Source: an uncultured Neglectibacter sp.
GTDB lineage: Bacteria; Bacillota; Clostridia; Oscillospirales; Acutalibacteraceae
NCBI GenBank assembly: GCA_937958185.1
Contig: CALFFN010000021.1
Location: forward strand, 124,001-188,000
DNA: 64,000 bases
Direction: 5' to 3'
The position numbers and the translations under genes are program-made. This document shows, piece after piece, positions 8,535 to 17,474 of the stretch (positions are counted from its first letter, which is position 1; every line of letters begins with the position of its first letter). A model generated the notes under the pieces. That model searched no databases. It was not told the origin of the DNA and saw only the letters and a list, made by a program, of their open reading frames with translations.

Positions 8535-8626
8535 AGTTTCAATGGGAGACGTCGCCGCTGCAAAAACTCTGCTGAAGAACGCTTCTCCGACAGAATACAA
8601 CGGTCTTTGGAGAGAGGAGAAAGGGT

Positions 8627-9277
8627 ATGGAAATGGAAAAAAGCATTTCCAGGCAGACATTGCTGCGTCTTCCCAGATACTTGAATTATCTCAAGGGCTT
8701 ATCTGACGATGGCGCCCAGTATATCTCTGCCGCCGCCATTGCTGAAACGCTTCATTTGAATCATGTGGTGGTGCGCAAGGATCTGGGCGTTGTCAGCGGC
8801 TCCGGCAGACCGAAGGTGGGCTACGTCCGCACAGAGCTTGTCCATGAGCTGGAAACGCTTCTGGGCTATGATAAGACAGACGAGGCGGTTCTGGTAGGCG
8901 TGGGGAAAATGGGGCAGGCGCTGCTCGCCTATGAGGGGTTTCGCCATTACGGGCTGAATATTGTCGCCGCTTTTGAAATCGACCCCCGGCTGATCGGTAC
9001 GGAGGTCAGCGGGTGCAAGGTGCTGCCGCTGGAAAAGGTCAGCGACCTGTGCGCCCGTATGGGGGTCCATATGGGGATCATCGCCGTGCCCGGGACGGGC
9101 GCTCAGGAGGTCTGCGACCTGCTGGTTGACGGCGGCGTGAAAGCCATTTGGAATTTTGCCAATGTTTATTTGGACGTTCCTGATGATATCCTGGTGCAGA
9201 ATGAAGATATGGCGCTGTCCCTTGCCATTCTGTCCAATCATCTGAAGGAGCGGTTCAGTACAAAAAAAATCAAGTAA
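8627..9277 (+). CDS. rex: Redox-sensing transcriptional repressor Rex
   Basis: The protein has 216 residues, the family length. The N-terminal winged helix reads SRQTLLRLPRYLNYL and HVVVRKDLGVVSGSGRPKVGY, the strongly conserved Rex recognition element. A Rossmann domain follows, with VGVGKMGQALL near residue 90 binding NAD(H), and a C-terminal domain-swap helix. Rex senses the NADH/NAD+ ratio and represses fermentation genes when NADH is low. GAGAGGAGAAAGG precedes the ATG. adhE follows 15 bases later, and a Rex operator lies upstream. Confidence 0.95.
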   Translation: MEMEKSISRQTLLRLPRYLNYLKGLSDDGAQYISAAAIAETLHLNHVVVRKDLGVVSGSGRPKVGYVRTELVHELETLLGYDKTDEAVLVGVGKMGQALLAYEGFRHYGLNIVAAFEIDPRLIGTEVSGCKVLPLEKVSDLCARMGVHMGIIAVPGTGAQEVCDLLVDGGVKAIWNFANVYLDVPDDILVQNEDMALSLAILSNHLKERFSTKKIK

Positions 9278-9292
9278 AGGATGGTTCGTCTC

Positions 9293-11899
9293 ATGGAAAG
9301 CAGAACGACTTACGAGATCGTGGAAAACTCGGAAACCTTTGAGCGGATGCTTGCCCGTGTCCGGGAAGCGCAGAAGCTCTATGCGTCCTATACGCAGGAG
9401 CAGGTCGATGAGATTTTCCGGGCTGCGGCAATGGCTGCCAATTTGCAGCGCATTCCGCTTGCCAAGATGGCGGTCGAGGAGACCGGCATGGGCGTGGTGG
9501 AGGACAAGGTCATTAAGAACCACTATGCCGCCGAGTACATCTACAACACCTACAAGAACACGAAGACCTGTGGAGTTGTGGAGGAAGACAAGGCTTTCGG
9601 CATTCGCAAGGTGGCGGAGCCCATCGGCGTGATCGCCGCCGTCATTCCCACCACCAACCCCACCTCCACCGCGATCTTCAAAACCCTGCTGGCGCTGAAA
9701 ACCAGAAACGGCATCATCATCAGCCCCCACCCCCGCGCGAAGAAATGCACCATTGAGGCGGCAAAAGTCGTGCTGGACGCCGCCATTAAGGCTGGCGCTC
9801 CCGAAGGGCTTTTCGGCTGGATCGACATTCCCTCTCTGGAGCTGACCAATCAGCTTATGGCGGAAGCCGATATCATTCTGGCAACAGGCGGTCCCGGCAT
9901 GGTGAAAGCCGCGTATTCCTCCGGCACCCCCGCCCTGGGCGTGGGCGCTGGCAATACCCCCGCTATCATTGACGACACTGCCGACATTGTCCTGGCGGTA
10001 AACTCCATCATTCATTCCAAGACCTTCGACAACGGCATGATCTGCGCTTCCGAGCAGTCCGTTATCGTGCTGGATAAGGTCTATAAGCAGGTGAAGGAGG
10101 AGTTCCAGAAGCGCGGCTGCTATTTCCTGAATAAAGCCGAAACCGAAAAGGTACGCAAGACCATCATTATAAACGGCGCCCTGAACGCGAAGATCGTGGG
10201 GCAGAAAGCCCACACCATCGCTGAGCTTGCCGGGGTAAAGGTGCCCGAGGAGACGAAAATCATCATCGGCGAAGTGGAGAGCGTGGACATTTCCGAGGAA
10301 TTTGCCCATGAGAAGCTTTCTCCCGTGCTTGCCATGTATAAGGCAAAGAGCTTTGACGACGCCATTGAAAAAGCGGAGCACCTCATTGCCGACGGCGGCT
10401 ACGGTCATACCTCGTCCCTGTACATTGACCCCACCGAGGAAGAAAAGCGGGTAAAGCACCAGGAAGCCATGAAGACCTGCCGTATCCTCATCAATACCCC
10501 GTCCTCCCAGGGCGGCATCGGCGACCTGTACAACTTCAAGCTGGCGCCTTCTCTCACGCTGGGCTGCGGCTCCTGGGGCGGCAACTCCGTCTCTGAAAAC
10601 GTGGGCGTGAAGCACCTGCTGAATATCAAGACGGTCGCCGAAAGGAGAGAGAATATGCTGTGGTTCAGAGTGCCCGAGAAGGTCTATTTCAAAAAGGGCT
10701 GTATGCCCGTGGCTTTAGATGAGCTGAAAACAGAATACGGGAAAAAGAAAGCGTTTATCGTCACCGATACTTTCTTGTACCAGAACGGCTATACCAAGCC
10801 CATTACCGATAAGCTGGACGAAATGGGGATCCGCTATTCCTGCTTCTGGAACGTCCAGCCCGACCCGACCCTGGGCAACGCGCTGGAGGGCGTCAAGCAG
10901 ATCCGTGATTTCGAGCCGGACGTCATCATCGCCCTGGGCGGCGGCTCCGCCATGGACGCTGCCAAGATCATGTGGGTGCTCTACGAGCACCCGGACGCCG
11001 ATTTCCAGTCCATGGCGATGGACTTCATGGATATCCGCAAGCGTATTTACAAATTCCCGAAGATGGGGGAAAAGGCAATGTTTGTGGCGATCCCCACCTC
11101 TGCCGGCACCGGCTCCGAGGTAACGCCCTTTGCCATCATCACCGACGAAAAGACCGGCACCAAGTGGCCCCTGGCTGATTATGAGCTGCTGCCCAACATG
11201 GCGATCGTGGACGTGGACAACATGATGAACGCCCCCAAGGGCTTGACCAGCGCTTCCGGCATCGACGTTATGACCCATGCGCTGGAAGCCTATGTTTCCA
11301 TCATGGCAACCCAGTTTACCGACGGTCTGGCATTGAAAGCGATGAAGGCGGTTATGGAATACCTGCCCTCCGCTTATGAAAATGGCGCGAAGGACCCGGT
11401 TGCCCGCGAAAAGATGGCGGAAGCCTCCTGTATGGCGGGTATGGCGTTCGCCAACGCCTTCCTGGGCGTGAACCATTCCATGGCGCATAAGCTGGGCGCT
11501 TATCACCACCTGCCCCACGGCGTTGCCAACGCGCTGATCCTCACCGAGGTCATGCGCTACAACGCCGCCGATGTTCCCGTCAAGATGGGCACCTTCTCCC
11601 AGTACCAGTACCCCCATGCCAAGGAGCGCTATGTGGAAGCCGCCCGCTTCTGCGGCATTCAGGGCAAGAATGACGATGAAGTGTTTGAGAACTTTATCAA
11701 GGCACTGGAGGACCTGAAGGAGAAAATCGGTATCAAGAAGACCATCAGGGACTATGGCGTAGACGAGAAGTATTTCCTCGACACCCTGGACGAAATGGTG
11801 GAGAACGCCTTCAACGACCAGTGCACCGGGGCAAACCCCAGATACCCATTGATGAGTGAGATCAAAGAAATCTACCTGAAGTGCTATTACGGGAAATAA
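9293..11899 (+). CDS. adhE: Bifunctional acetaldehyde-CoA / alcohol dehydrogenase
   Basis: The protein has about 868 residues, the expected fusion length. Residues 1-440 are a CoA-acylating aldehyde dehydrogenase, with IPTTNPTSTAIFKTL and the catalytic Cys in FDNGMICASEQS. The C-terminal half is an iron-dependent alcohol dehydrogenase, with GGGSAMDAAKIMW and the Fe ligands in GVNHSMAHKLGAYHHLPHG. It turns acetyl-CoA into ethanol while reoxidising two NADH. I use the ATG at 9293, which has AAAGGATGG at good spacing; ATG at 9281 sits on top of that site. It is directly downstream of rex, its likely repressor. Confidence 0.96.
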   Translation: MESRTTYEIVENSETFERMLARVREAQKLYASYTQEQVDEIFRAAAMAANLQRIPLAKMAVEETGMGVVEDKVIKNHYAAEYIYNTYKNTKTCGVVEEDKAFGIRKVAEPIGVIAAVIPTTNPTSTAIFKTLLALKTRNGIIISPHPRAKKCTIEAAKVVLDAAIKAGAPEGLFGWIDIPSLELTNQLMAEADIILATGGPGMVKAAYSSGTPALGVGAGNTPAIIDDTADIVLAVNSIIHSKTFDNGMICASEQSVIVLDKVYKQVKEEFQKRGCYFLNKAETEKVRKTIIINGALNAKIVGQKAHTIAELAGVKVPEETKIIIGEVESVDISEEFAHEKLSPVLAMYKAKSFDDAIEKAEHLIADGGYGHTSSLYIDPTEEEKRVKHQEAMKTCRILINTPSSQGGIGDLYNFKLAPSLTLGCGSWGGNSVSENVGVKHLLNIKTVAERRENMLWFRVPEKVYFKKGCMPVALDELKTEYGKKKAFIVTDTFLYQNGYTKPITDKLDEMGIRYSCFWNVQPDPTLGNALEGVKQIRDFEPDVIIALGGGSAMDAAKIMWVLYEHPDADFQSMAMDFMDIRKRIYKFPKMGEKAMFVAIPTSAGTGSEVTPFAIITDEKTGTKWPLADYELLPNMAIVDVDNMMNAPKGLTSASGIDVMTHALEAYVSIMATQFTDGLALKAMKAVMEYLPSAYENGAKDPVAREKMAEASCMAGMAFANAFLGVNHSMAHKLGAYHHLPHGVANALILTEVMRYNAADVPVKMGTFSQYQYPHAKERYVEAARFCGIQGKNDDEVFENFIKALEDLKEKIGIKKTIRDYGVDEKYFLDTLDEMVENAFNDQCTGANPRYPLMSEIKEIYLKCYYGK

Positions 11900-11912
11900 G
11901 GAGGAGCTTTTT

Positions 11913-12662
11913 ATGAAACTGGATAAGGTTATCGCAGTCAGAACTTCCAAGACCATCTACCGCGACGGTCAGTATGCCATCAAGGTTTTCGACGAGGAAT
12001 ATTCCAAGGCGGATATTTTGAACGAGGCGTTGAACATTGCCAGAGTAGAGGAGACCGGCATTTCCATTCCCGGCGTGGAGGAGGTCACGAAAATCAACGG
12101 GAAATGGGCGATCGTCACCGATTTTGTAGAGGGTAAGACCATTGCCCAGCTCATGGAGGAGCACCCGGAGAAGAAAGACGAATATCTGGAGCGCTTTGTG
12201 GATATCCAGCTGGAAATGCACAAGAAAACAGCTCCCCGCCTGAACAAGCTGAAAGACAAGATGAAGCGGAAAATTTCCGAAACCGGGCTGGACGCCACCA
12301 CTCGCTATGAGCTGGACGCCCGCTTGGGCAGCATGCCCAAGCACAATAAGCTGTGCCACGGCGACTTCAACCCCACCAACGTGGTGATCCGGGAGGACGG
12401 CAGCTATTCCATTCTGGACTGGGCGCACGCTACCCAGGGAAACGCCAGCGCTGACGCGGCCCGTACCTATCTGCTGTTCTGCCTGTCCGGCGATCAGGAA
12501 ATGGCAGATCGGTACCTGGATCTGTTCTGCAAAAAGAGCGATACCGCCAAGCAGTATGTGCAGAAGTGGCTGCCCATCGTGGCGGCTTCCCAGTCCGTCA
12601 AGGGAAAGCCCGAGGAGCGGGAGTTCCTGATGCGCTGGGTCAACGTGGTGGAGTACCAATAA
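11913..12662 (+). CDS. APH/choline-kinase-like phosphotransferase
   Basis: The protein has 249 residues with a small-molecule kinase fold. A catalytic loop CHGDFNPTNVVI near residue 150 and a metal-binding YSILDWAHAT near residue 170 match the Brenner and DFG-equivalent motifs of the aminoglycoside phosphotransferase superfamily. The substrate cannot be read from the sequence. The gene lies 13 bases after adhE with AAGGAGG before its ATG and precedes the hydrogenase genes. It therefore appears to belong to the fermentation operon rather than to antibiotic resistance, but its role there is unknown. Confidence 0.75.
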   Translation: MKLDKVIAVRTSKTIYRDGQYAIKVFDEEYSKADILNEALNIARVEETGISIPGVEEVTKINGKWAIVTDFVEGKTIAQLMEEHPEKKDEYLERFVDIQLEMHKKTAPRLNKLKDKMKRKISETGLDATTRYELDARLGSMPKHNKLCHGDFNPTNVVIREDGSYSILDWAHATQGNASADAARTYLLFCLSGDQEMADRYLDLFCKKSDTAKQYVQKWLPIVAASQSVKGKPEEREFLMRWVNVVEYQ

Positions 12663-12694
12663 GAATGCGCTGAAAAGCATTCAGGAGGATTCAA

Positions 12695-12940
12695 ATGAAA
12701 GTGACCATCTGTATCGGAAGCTCCTGCCATCTGAAAGGCTCCCGCCAGATCGTGGAGCGGCTTCAGGCGCTGGTGAAGGAGCATCAGCTGGAAGACAGGG
12801 TAGAGCTGGCTGGCACGTTCTGCATGGGGAACTGCGTCAATGGCGTCAGCGTCACGGTGGACGGAAAGCTCTGCTCACTGTCCCCGGAAACTACGGAAGA
12901 ATTTTTCCAGCGTGAGGTTCTCGGCGCGCTGAACGCCTGA
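12695..12940 (+). CDS. Thioredoxin-like [2Fe-2S] ferredoxin (NuoE/HydC type)
   Basis: The protein has 81 residues. CIGSSC near the N-terminus and CMGNC around residue 43 give the C-x4-C...C-x3-C pattern of thioredoxin-fold [2Fe-2S] proteins related to NuoE. It probably passes electrons to or from the hydrogenase-like proteins encoded next. Small proteins like this are common partners of clostridial [FeFe] hydrogenase clusters. AGGAGG precedes the ATG. Confidence 0.85.
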   Translation: MKVTICIGSSCHLKGSRQIVERLQALVKEHQLEDRVELAGTFCMGNCVNGVSVTVDGKLCSLSPETTEEFFQREVLGALNA

Positions 12941-12971
12941 AGCGCTTCGGAACAGGAATTGTAATTGAGAA

Positions 12972-13003
12972 GGCTTCTCCGCGCACGCGTTTTCGGGGAA
13001 GCC
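12972..13003 (+). other. Hairpin in the ferredoxin - sensory hydrogenase gap
   Basis: GGCTTC and GAAGCC close a stem with imperfect inner pairing, followed by only a short T run. It may tune expression or mRNA stability between genes; it is not a convincing full terminator. Confidence 0.35.
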
Positions 13004-13037
13004 GCTCTTTACCTATCACAGGGAAAGGGGAACGCCC

Positions 13038-14711
13038 ATGACAGAATACCTGAAGCTGAAAAAATCCAACTGCGTCAACTGCTACAAGTGCATTCGCCAC
13101 TGCCCGGTGAAATCCATCAAATTTTCTTCGGGGCAGGCGCATATCGTAGGGGACGAGTGCATTCTATGCGGCAGCTGCTTTGTGGTCTGCCCGCAGAACG
13201 CCAAGGAGATCCGCAACGATATCGTGCGGGCGCAGGAACTGATAAGGTCCGGCAGGACCGTAGTAAGCCTGGCGCCGTCCTTTGTGGCAAATTATCCCGG
13301 CGCTACTGTCAGCTCTATGGAAGCCGCCCTGAAAAAGCTGGGCTTTGCCGCCGTAGAGGAGACCGCCATCGGGGCAGCCATCGTCAAAACGGAATATGAA
13401 AAGCTGGTGCGGGAAGCAAAGATGGACGTTATCATTTCTTCCTGCTGCCATTCTCTGAACCTGCTGATCCAGAAATACCACCCCGAGGTGCTTCCGTATC
13501 TTGCGCCGGTGCTGTCGCCCATGCAGGCGCACTGCCGGAAGCTGAAAAAGGAAGACCCGGAGGTACATACCGTCTTTATCGGACCCTGCGTGTCCAAAAA
13601 GGCGGAAGCGGAGGAATACCCCGGCGATGTGGACTGCGTCCTCACCTTTGAGGAGCTGACCCAGTGGATGAAGCAGGAGGGCGTTGCCATTGAAGCGGGG
13701 GAGGACCATTTGGAGGAAAGCCGCGCCCGGCTGTTCCCCACCACCGGCGGTATTCTCCGCAGCATGGCGCAGGATTCCCCGGAATACACCTATCTGGCGG
13801 TGGACGGCGTGGAAAACTGTATCCACGCCCTGGAGGACATCAAGCATGGCAAGCTTACAAAATGCTTTGTGGAAATGTCCGTCTGCGCCGGCAGCTGTGT
13901 GAACGGTCCCGCCATGGAAAAAAGCCATCGGCTGCCGGTGACGGATTACGTCGCGGTGAACCGTTACGCCGGAAAAAAGGATTTTCAGATATCCATGCCG
14001 GCGGAGGAAGACCTTTATAAGAACCACAAATTTTTAGGTCTCCACCGCCAGATGCCCAGTCAGCGGGAAATCGACGCGATCCTGCTGAAGATGGGCAAGG
14101 ATTCCCCGGAAAAGGAGCTGAACTGCGGCGCCTGCGGATACAACACCTGCCGGGAAAAGGCAATGGCGGTCTATTTTGGCAAGGCAAGCATTGAAATGTG
14201 CCTGCCTTTCCTGAAGGACAAAGCGGAATCCTTCTCCGACAACATTATCAATAATTCACCCAATGGCATTATCGCCCTGAATGAGGGGCTGGAGGTGCAG
14301 CAGATAAACTCCGCCGCCTGCCGTATTATGAATATCCGCCACGCTTCCGACGTGATGGGGGAGCAGGTCTTTCGCGTTCTGGACCCTGAAATTTTCCTGA
14401 ATGTCATGCAGACCGGGCAGAGTATCCGGGACGAAAAGGTGTATCTGGCGGAATATAAACGGTATGTGGAAGAGTCCGTGATCTACGACAGGAACTACCA
14501 TATCATCATGTGTATCATGCGTGATGTCACCGACGAGGAAAACGAGCGGAAGCGGAAAGAAGAGCTTCGCCGCTCTACCGTTACGGTGACCGACCAGGTC
14601 ATCGAAAAGCAGATGCGCGTGGTGCAGGAGATCGCCTCCCTGCTGGGCGAGACCACGGCGGAAACCAAGATAGCATTGACAAATTTGAAGGATTCTCTCC
14701 ATGAGGAATGA
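13038..14711 (+). CDS. Sensory [FeFe]-hydrogenase-like protein with FeS and PAS domains (HydS type)
   Basis: The protein has 557 residues. Two 4Fe-4S motifs open it (CVNCYKCIRHCPVK, CILCGSCFVVCP). A hydrogenase H-domain follows, with all four H-cluster cysteine positions kept: ISSCCHS, IGPCVSKKAE and SVCAGSCVNG. HS replaces the usual Pro-x after CC. Residues about 360-395 form a C-x2-C-x4-C FeS module (CGACGYNTC...EMCLPF), and a PAS domain begins near NNSPNGIIALNEGLEV. This layout matches group C hydrogenases proposed to sense H2 or redox state. The phosphatase gene overlaps its stop by 11 bases, so the two are coupled. Confidence 0.85.
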   Translation: MTEYLKLKKSNCVNCYKCIRHCPVKSIKFSSGQAHIVGDECILCGSCFVVCPQNAKEIRNDIVRAQELIRSGRTVVSLAPSFVANYPGATVSSMEAALKKLGFAAVEETAIGAAIVKTEYEKLVREAKMDVIISSCCHSLNLLIQKYHPEVLPYLAPVLSPMQAHCRKLKKEDPEVHTVFIGPCVSKKAEAEEYPGDVDCVLTFEELTQWMKQEGVAIEAGEDHLEESRARLFPTTGGILRSMAQDSPEYTYLAVDGVENCIHALEDIKHGKLTKCFVEMSVCAGSCVNGPAMEKSHRLPVTDYVAVNRYAGKKDFQISMPAEEDLYKNHKFLGLHRQMPSQREIDAILLKMGKDSPEKELNCGACGYNTCREKAMAVYFGKASIEMCLPFLKDKAESFSDNIINNSPNGIIALNEGLEVQQINSAACRIMNIRHASDVMGEQVFRVLDPEIFLNVMQTGQSIRDEKVYLAEYKRYVEESVIYDRNYHIIMCIMRDVTDEENERKRKEELRRSTVTVTDQVIEKQMRVVQEIASLLGETTAETKIALTNLKDSLHEE

Positions 14712-15876
14712 TTTTTGTACCGATATCGGATATAGCAGCCTGAATAAATGGGGCGAACAGCTCTGCGGCGACCGGGTAGAGGTGGTGGAGCAGGGGGAAA
14801 ATTCCAGCGTCATCGTGCTGGCGGACGGCATGGGCAGCGGCGTAAAGGCGAACATTTTGTCCACGCTGACCTCCAAAATCATCTCCACCATGATGGCTGC
14901 CAATATGCGGCTGGAGGACTGTGTCGCCACCATTGCCGCCACCCTGCCGGTCTGCGCCGTGCGGGAGGTGGCGTACTCCACCTTTACCATCATTCACATT
15001 ATTGACAATGAGGAAGCGGAGATCATTCAGTACGATAACCCGCTGCTCATTCTCATTCGTGACGGGAAGTTTGCGGAGATCCCCAAAACAGGCAGCGAGA
15101 TCGAAGGGAAAATGATCTACCGCTCCCGGATACGTTTGCAGGAAAATGATTTTCTTGTCACCATGAGCGACGGCGCGATCCATGCCGGGGTGGGGGAAAA
15201 CCTGAACTTCGGCTGGCAGCGGGAGGACATCATCAAATTTCTGGAAATGATGTACGACAGCTCCTACACCGCCAAGACCTACGGCGCGCTGCTGCTGGAG
15301 GAATGCAATCAGCTCTATGGCGGCAAGCCGGGGGACGACACCACCGTATGCGTGGTGAAGATACGCAGCCGTTCGCAGGTGAATTTAATGATAGGTCCGC
15401 CCTCCGACCGCCGGGACGTGAACAAAATGCAGTCCCTGTTTTTCTCAAAGGAGGGTAAGCACATCGTCTGCGGCGGCACCACCTCCACCATCACGTCGGA
15501 GTATCTGGGAAAGCCCATGATTGCTGAGCTGGATTATCTTGACCCGGAAATCCCGCCCACGGCAAAGATCGAGGGAGTGGACCTTGTCACAGAGGGCGTG
15601 ATCACCATCAGCAAGGTGCTGGACTATGCCAAGGACTACCTCAAGGACAACGATTCCTACCGGGACTGGGGCTATAAGCGGGACGGCGCTTCCCTGATCG
15701 CCAGAATGCTGTTCGAGGAAGCCACGGATATCAATTTCTTTGTAGGGCGGGCAGTGAACCCTGCCCACCAGAACCCCAATCTGCCTATCAATTTCAATAT
15801 CAAAATGAGACTGGTAGACGAGCTCAGCGACTGCCTGAAAAAAATGGGGAAGCGGATCAAGGTCAGTTATTTCTAA
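14701..15876 (+). CDS. SpoIIE/PP2C-family serine phosphatase coupled to the sensory hydrogenase
   Basis: The protein has 391 residues. The first 220 or so form a PP2C-like catalytic domain with metal-binding motifs VIVLADGMGSG, TMSDGAIHAG and PGDDTTVCVV. About 170 further residues are helical and I do not recognise them. Its start lies inside the end of the sensory hydrogenase gene. The same pairing defines hydrogenase group C3, where a phosphatase is thought to relay the H2/redox signal. The target phosphoprotein is unknown and no kinase or anti-sigma gene of this type is adjacent. Confidence 0.85.
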   Translation: MRNDFCTDIGYSSLNKWGEQLCGDRVEVVEQGENSSVIVLADGMGSGVKANILSTLTSKIISTMMAANMRLEDCVATIAATLPVCAVREVAYSTFTIIHIIDNEEAEIIQYDNPLLILIRDGKFAEIPKTGSEIEGKMIYRSRIRLQENDFLVTMSDGAIHAGVGENLNFGWQREDIIKFLEMMYDSSYTAKTYGALLLEECNQLYGGKPGDDTTVCVVKIRSRSQVNLMIGPPSDRRDVNKMQSLFFSKEGKHIVCGGTTSTITSEYLGKPMIAELDYLDPEIPPTAKIEGVDLVTEGVITISKVLDYAKDYLKDNDSYRDWGYKRDGASLIARMLFEEATDINFFVGRAVNPAHQNPNLPINFNIKMRLVDELSDCLKKMGKRIKVSYF

Positions 15877-15897
15877 ACAGGGAAAGGAGGGGGCAGC

Positions 15898-17340
15898 ATG
15901 CCGGGAAAGCCCCTGCAGGACAGAAAATTTGACACCAAGGTGCAGTACCTGAAATACAAGGTGCTCCGCGCCGTGGCGTACTATGCCTTTGAAGATAAGC
16001 TTTTGGACGCCTACGCGGAGATTCCCAAGCTGATCGTCCAGAAAAAGCCCACAATGCGCTGCTGCATTTACAAGGAGCGCGCCATTGTGGAGGAGCGTAT
16101 CCGTCTGGCTTTAGGCGGCGATAAGAACAACCCCAACGTGATCGAGGTCATCGACATCGCCTGTGACGAGTGCCCTGCCAGCGGCTATGTGGTCAGCGAG
16201 GCGTGCCGCGGCTGTCTGGCTCACCGCTGTGAGGACGTTTGCCCCAAGGGCGCCATTTCCTTTGACGAGAACCAGAAAGCCCACATCGACAAGACGAAAT
16301 GCGTGAACTGCGGCAAATGCGCGAAGGTCTGCCCCTACAGCGCCATTATTGACCATAAGCGCCCCTGTGAGCGCGCCTGCAAGATCGGCGCCATCAGCAT
16401 GAGCGAAAGCGGCGAAGCCCATATCGACAACGACACCTGTATTTCCTGCGGCGCCTGCGTCTATCAGTGCCCCTTTGGCGCCATTGTGGATAAATCTTTT
16501 ATTTTAGATGTGGTCAACCTGATTAAGAACAGCAACGGCAATCAAAGCTACAAGCTGTATGCCGTGATAGCGCCCTCTGTTTCCAGCCAGTTTTCCTATG
16601 CCCGGCTGGGGCAGGTGATCTCCGGCATTGAAAAGCTGGGCTTTTTCCATGTGGTGGAGGCGGCATTAGGCGCCGATATGGTGGCGTACCAGGAATCAAG
16701 GGAGCTTTCGGAAAAGGGCTTTTTGACCAGCTCCTGCTGCCCGGCATTTGTAGACTATGTGGAAAAGAAATTCCCGCAGCTGAAGAAGCACGTTTCCCAC
16801 AACCTGTCCCCGGCGGCGACCATCGCAAAATATATCAAGGAAACCACCCCCGGGGCAAAGGTGGTCTTTATCGGTCCCTGCACCGCGAAGAAAATGGAGT
16901 TCCAGAAAGAAGAAGTGCGGCCCTACATCGACAGCGCCATTACCTTTGAAGAGCTGCAGGCGCTGTTCGACAGCAGGGAGATCGACATTGCCGGATTGGA
17001 AGACGGCGTACTGGACAACGCTTCCTATTACGGTCGGATATTTGCCCGCAGCGGGGGCTTGAGCGACGCTGTCGCCCAGGGCTTGAAGGAGCAGGAGATC
17101 GACTTTGATTTGAAGGCGGTCCCCTGCGACGGGATCGAAGCCTGCCGCATGGCGCTGCTGAAAGCCTCCAAAAATGTGCTGCCCGGCAATTTTATCGAGG
17201 GCATGGCGTGCGTGGGCGGCTGTATCGGCGGCGCGGGCTGTTTGACCCACGGGGAAAAGAACCGGGCGGACGTGGACCAGTACGGTCGGGAAGCGTATGA
17301 AAAAACTATCACCGAGGCGATCGGGCTCCTCAAAAAATGA
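15898..17340 (+). CDS. Monomeric [FeFe] hydrogenase, group-B-like
   Basis: The protein has 480 residues. A cysteine-rich N-terminal half holds ferredoxin-like clusters (CVNCGKCAKVCP, CISCGACVYQCP) plus a further cluster region (CRGCLAHRCEDVCP). The catalytic domain has the three H-cluster signatures TSSCCPAF, IGPCTAKKMEF and EGMACVGGCIGG. It should reduce protons with reduced ferredoxin, disposing of fermentation electrons as H2. The C-terminal layout and the short L3 loop fit the group B enzymes common in Clostridia. The maturases HydEFG are not in the window. It appears to be the last gene of the rex operon. Confidence 0.9.
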   Translation: MPGKPLQDRKFDTKVQYLKYKVLRAVAYYAFEDKLLDAYAEIPKLIVQKKPTMRCCIYKERAIVEERIRLALGGDKNNPNVIEVIDIACDECPASGYVVSEACRGCLAHRCEDVCPKGAISFDENQKAHIDKTKCVNCGKCAKVCPYSAIIDHKRPCERACKIGAISMSESGEAHIDNDTCISCGACVYQCPFGAIVDKSFILDVVNLIKNSNGNQSYKLYAVIAPSVSSQFSYARLGQVISGIEKLGFFHVVEAALGADMVAYQESRELSEKGFLTSSCCPAFVDYVEKKFPQLKKHVSHNLSPAATIAKYIKETTPGAKVVFIGPCTAKKMEFQKEEVRPYIDSAITFEELQALFDSREIDIAGLEDGVLDNASYYGRIFARSGGLSDAVAQGLKEQEIDFDLKAVPCDGIEACRMALLKASKNVLPGNFIEGMACVGGCIGGAGCLTHGEKNRADVDQYGREAYEKTITEAIGLLKK

Positions 17341-17416
17341 GCGGTGACGGCTGTAAATGATCTGCTGTCGGCAAGCTGTTTTCCGGGTTCCCGTATCCGG
17401 GACCTGAAATATTGTA

Positions 17417-17445
17417 TTGACAAATCCTCTCCTGCATGGTATGAA
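17417..17445 (+). promoter_or_regulatory. Promoter of the zinc alcohol dehydrogenase gene
   Basis: TTGACA and TATGAA are spaced by 17 bases, about 30 bases before the start codon. Confidence 0.6.
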
Positions 17446-17474
17446 AGAACCATATCTGCAAGGGAGGATTTTTT

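Noticed and set aside
8699..10615. 638-codon minus-strand ORF
   Set aside because: It is antisense to rex and adhE, both of which are certain.
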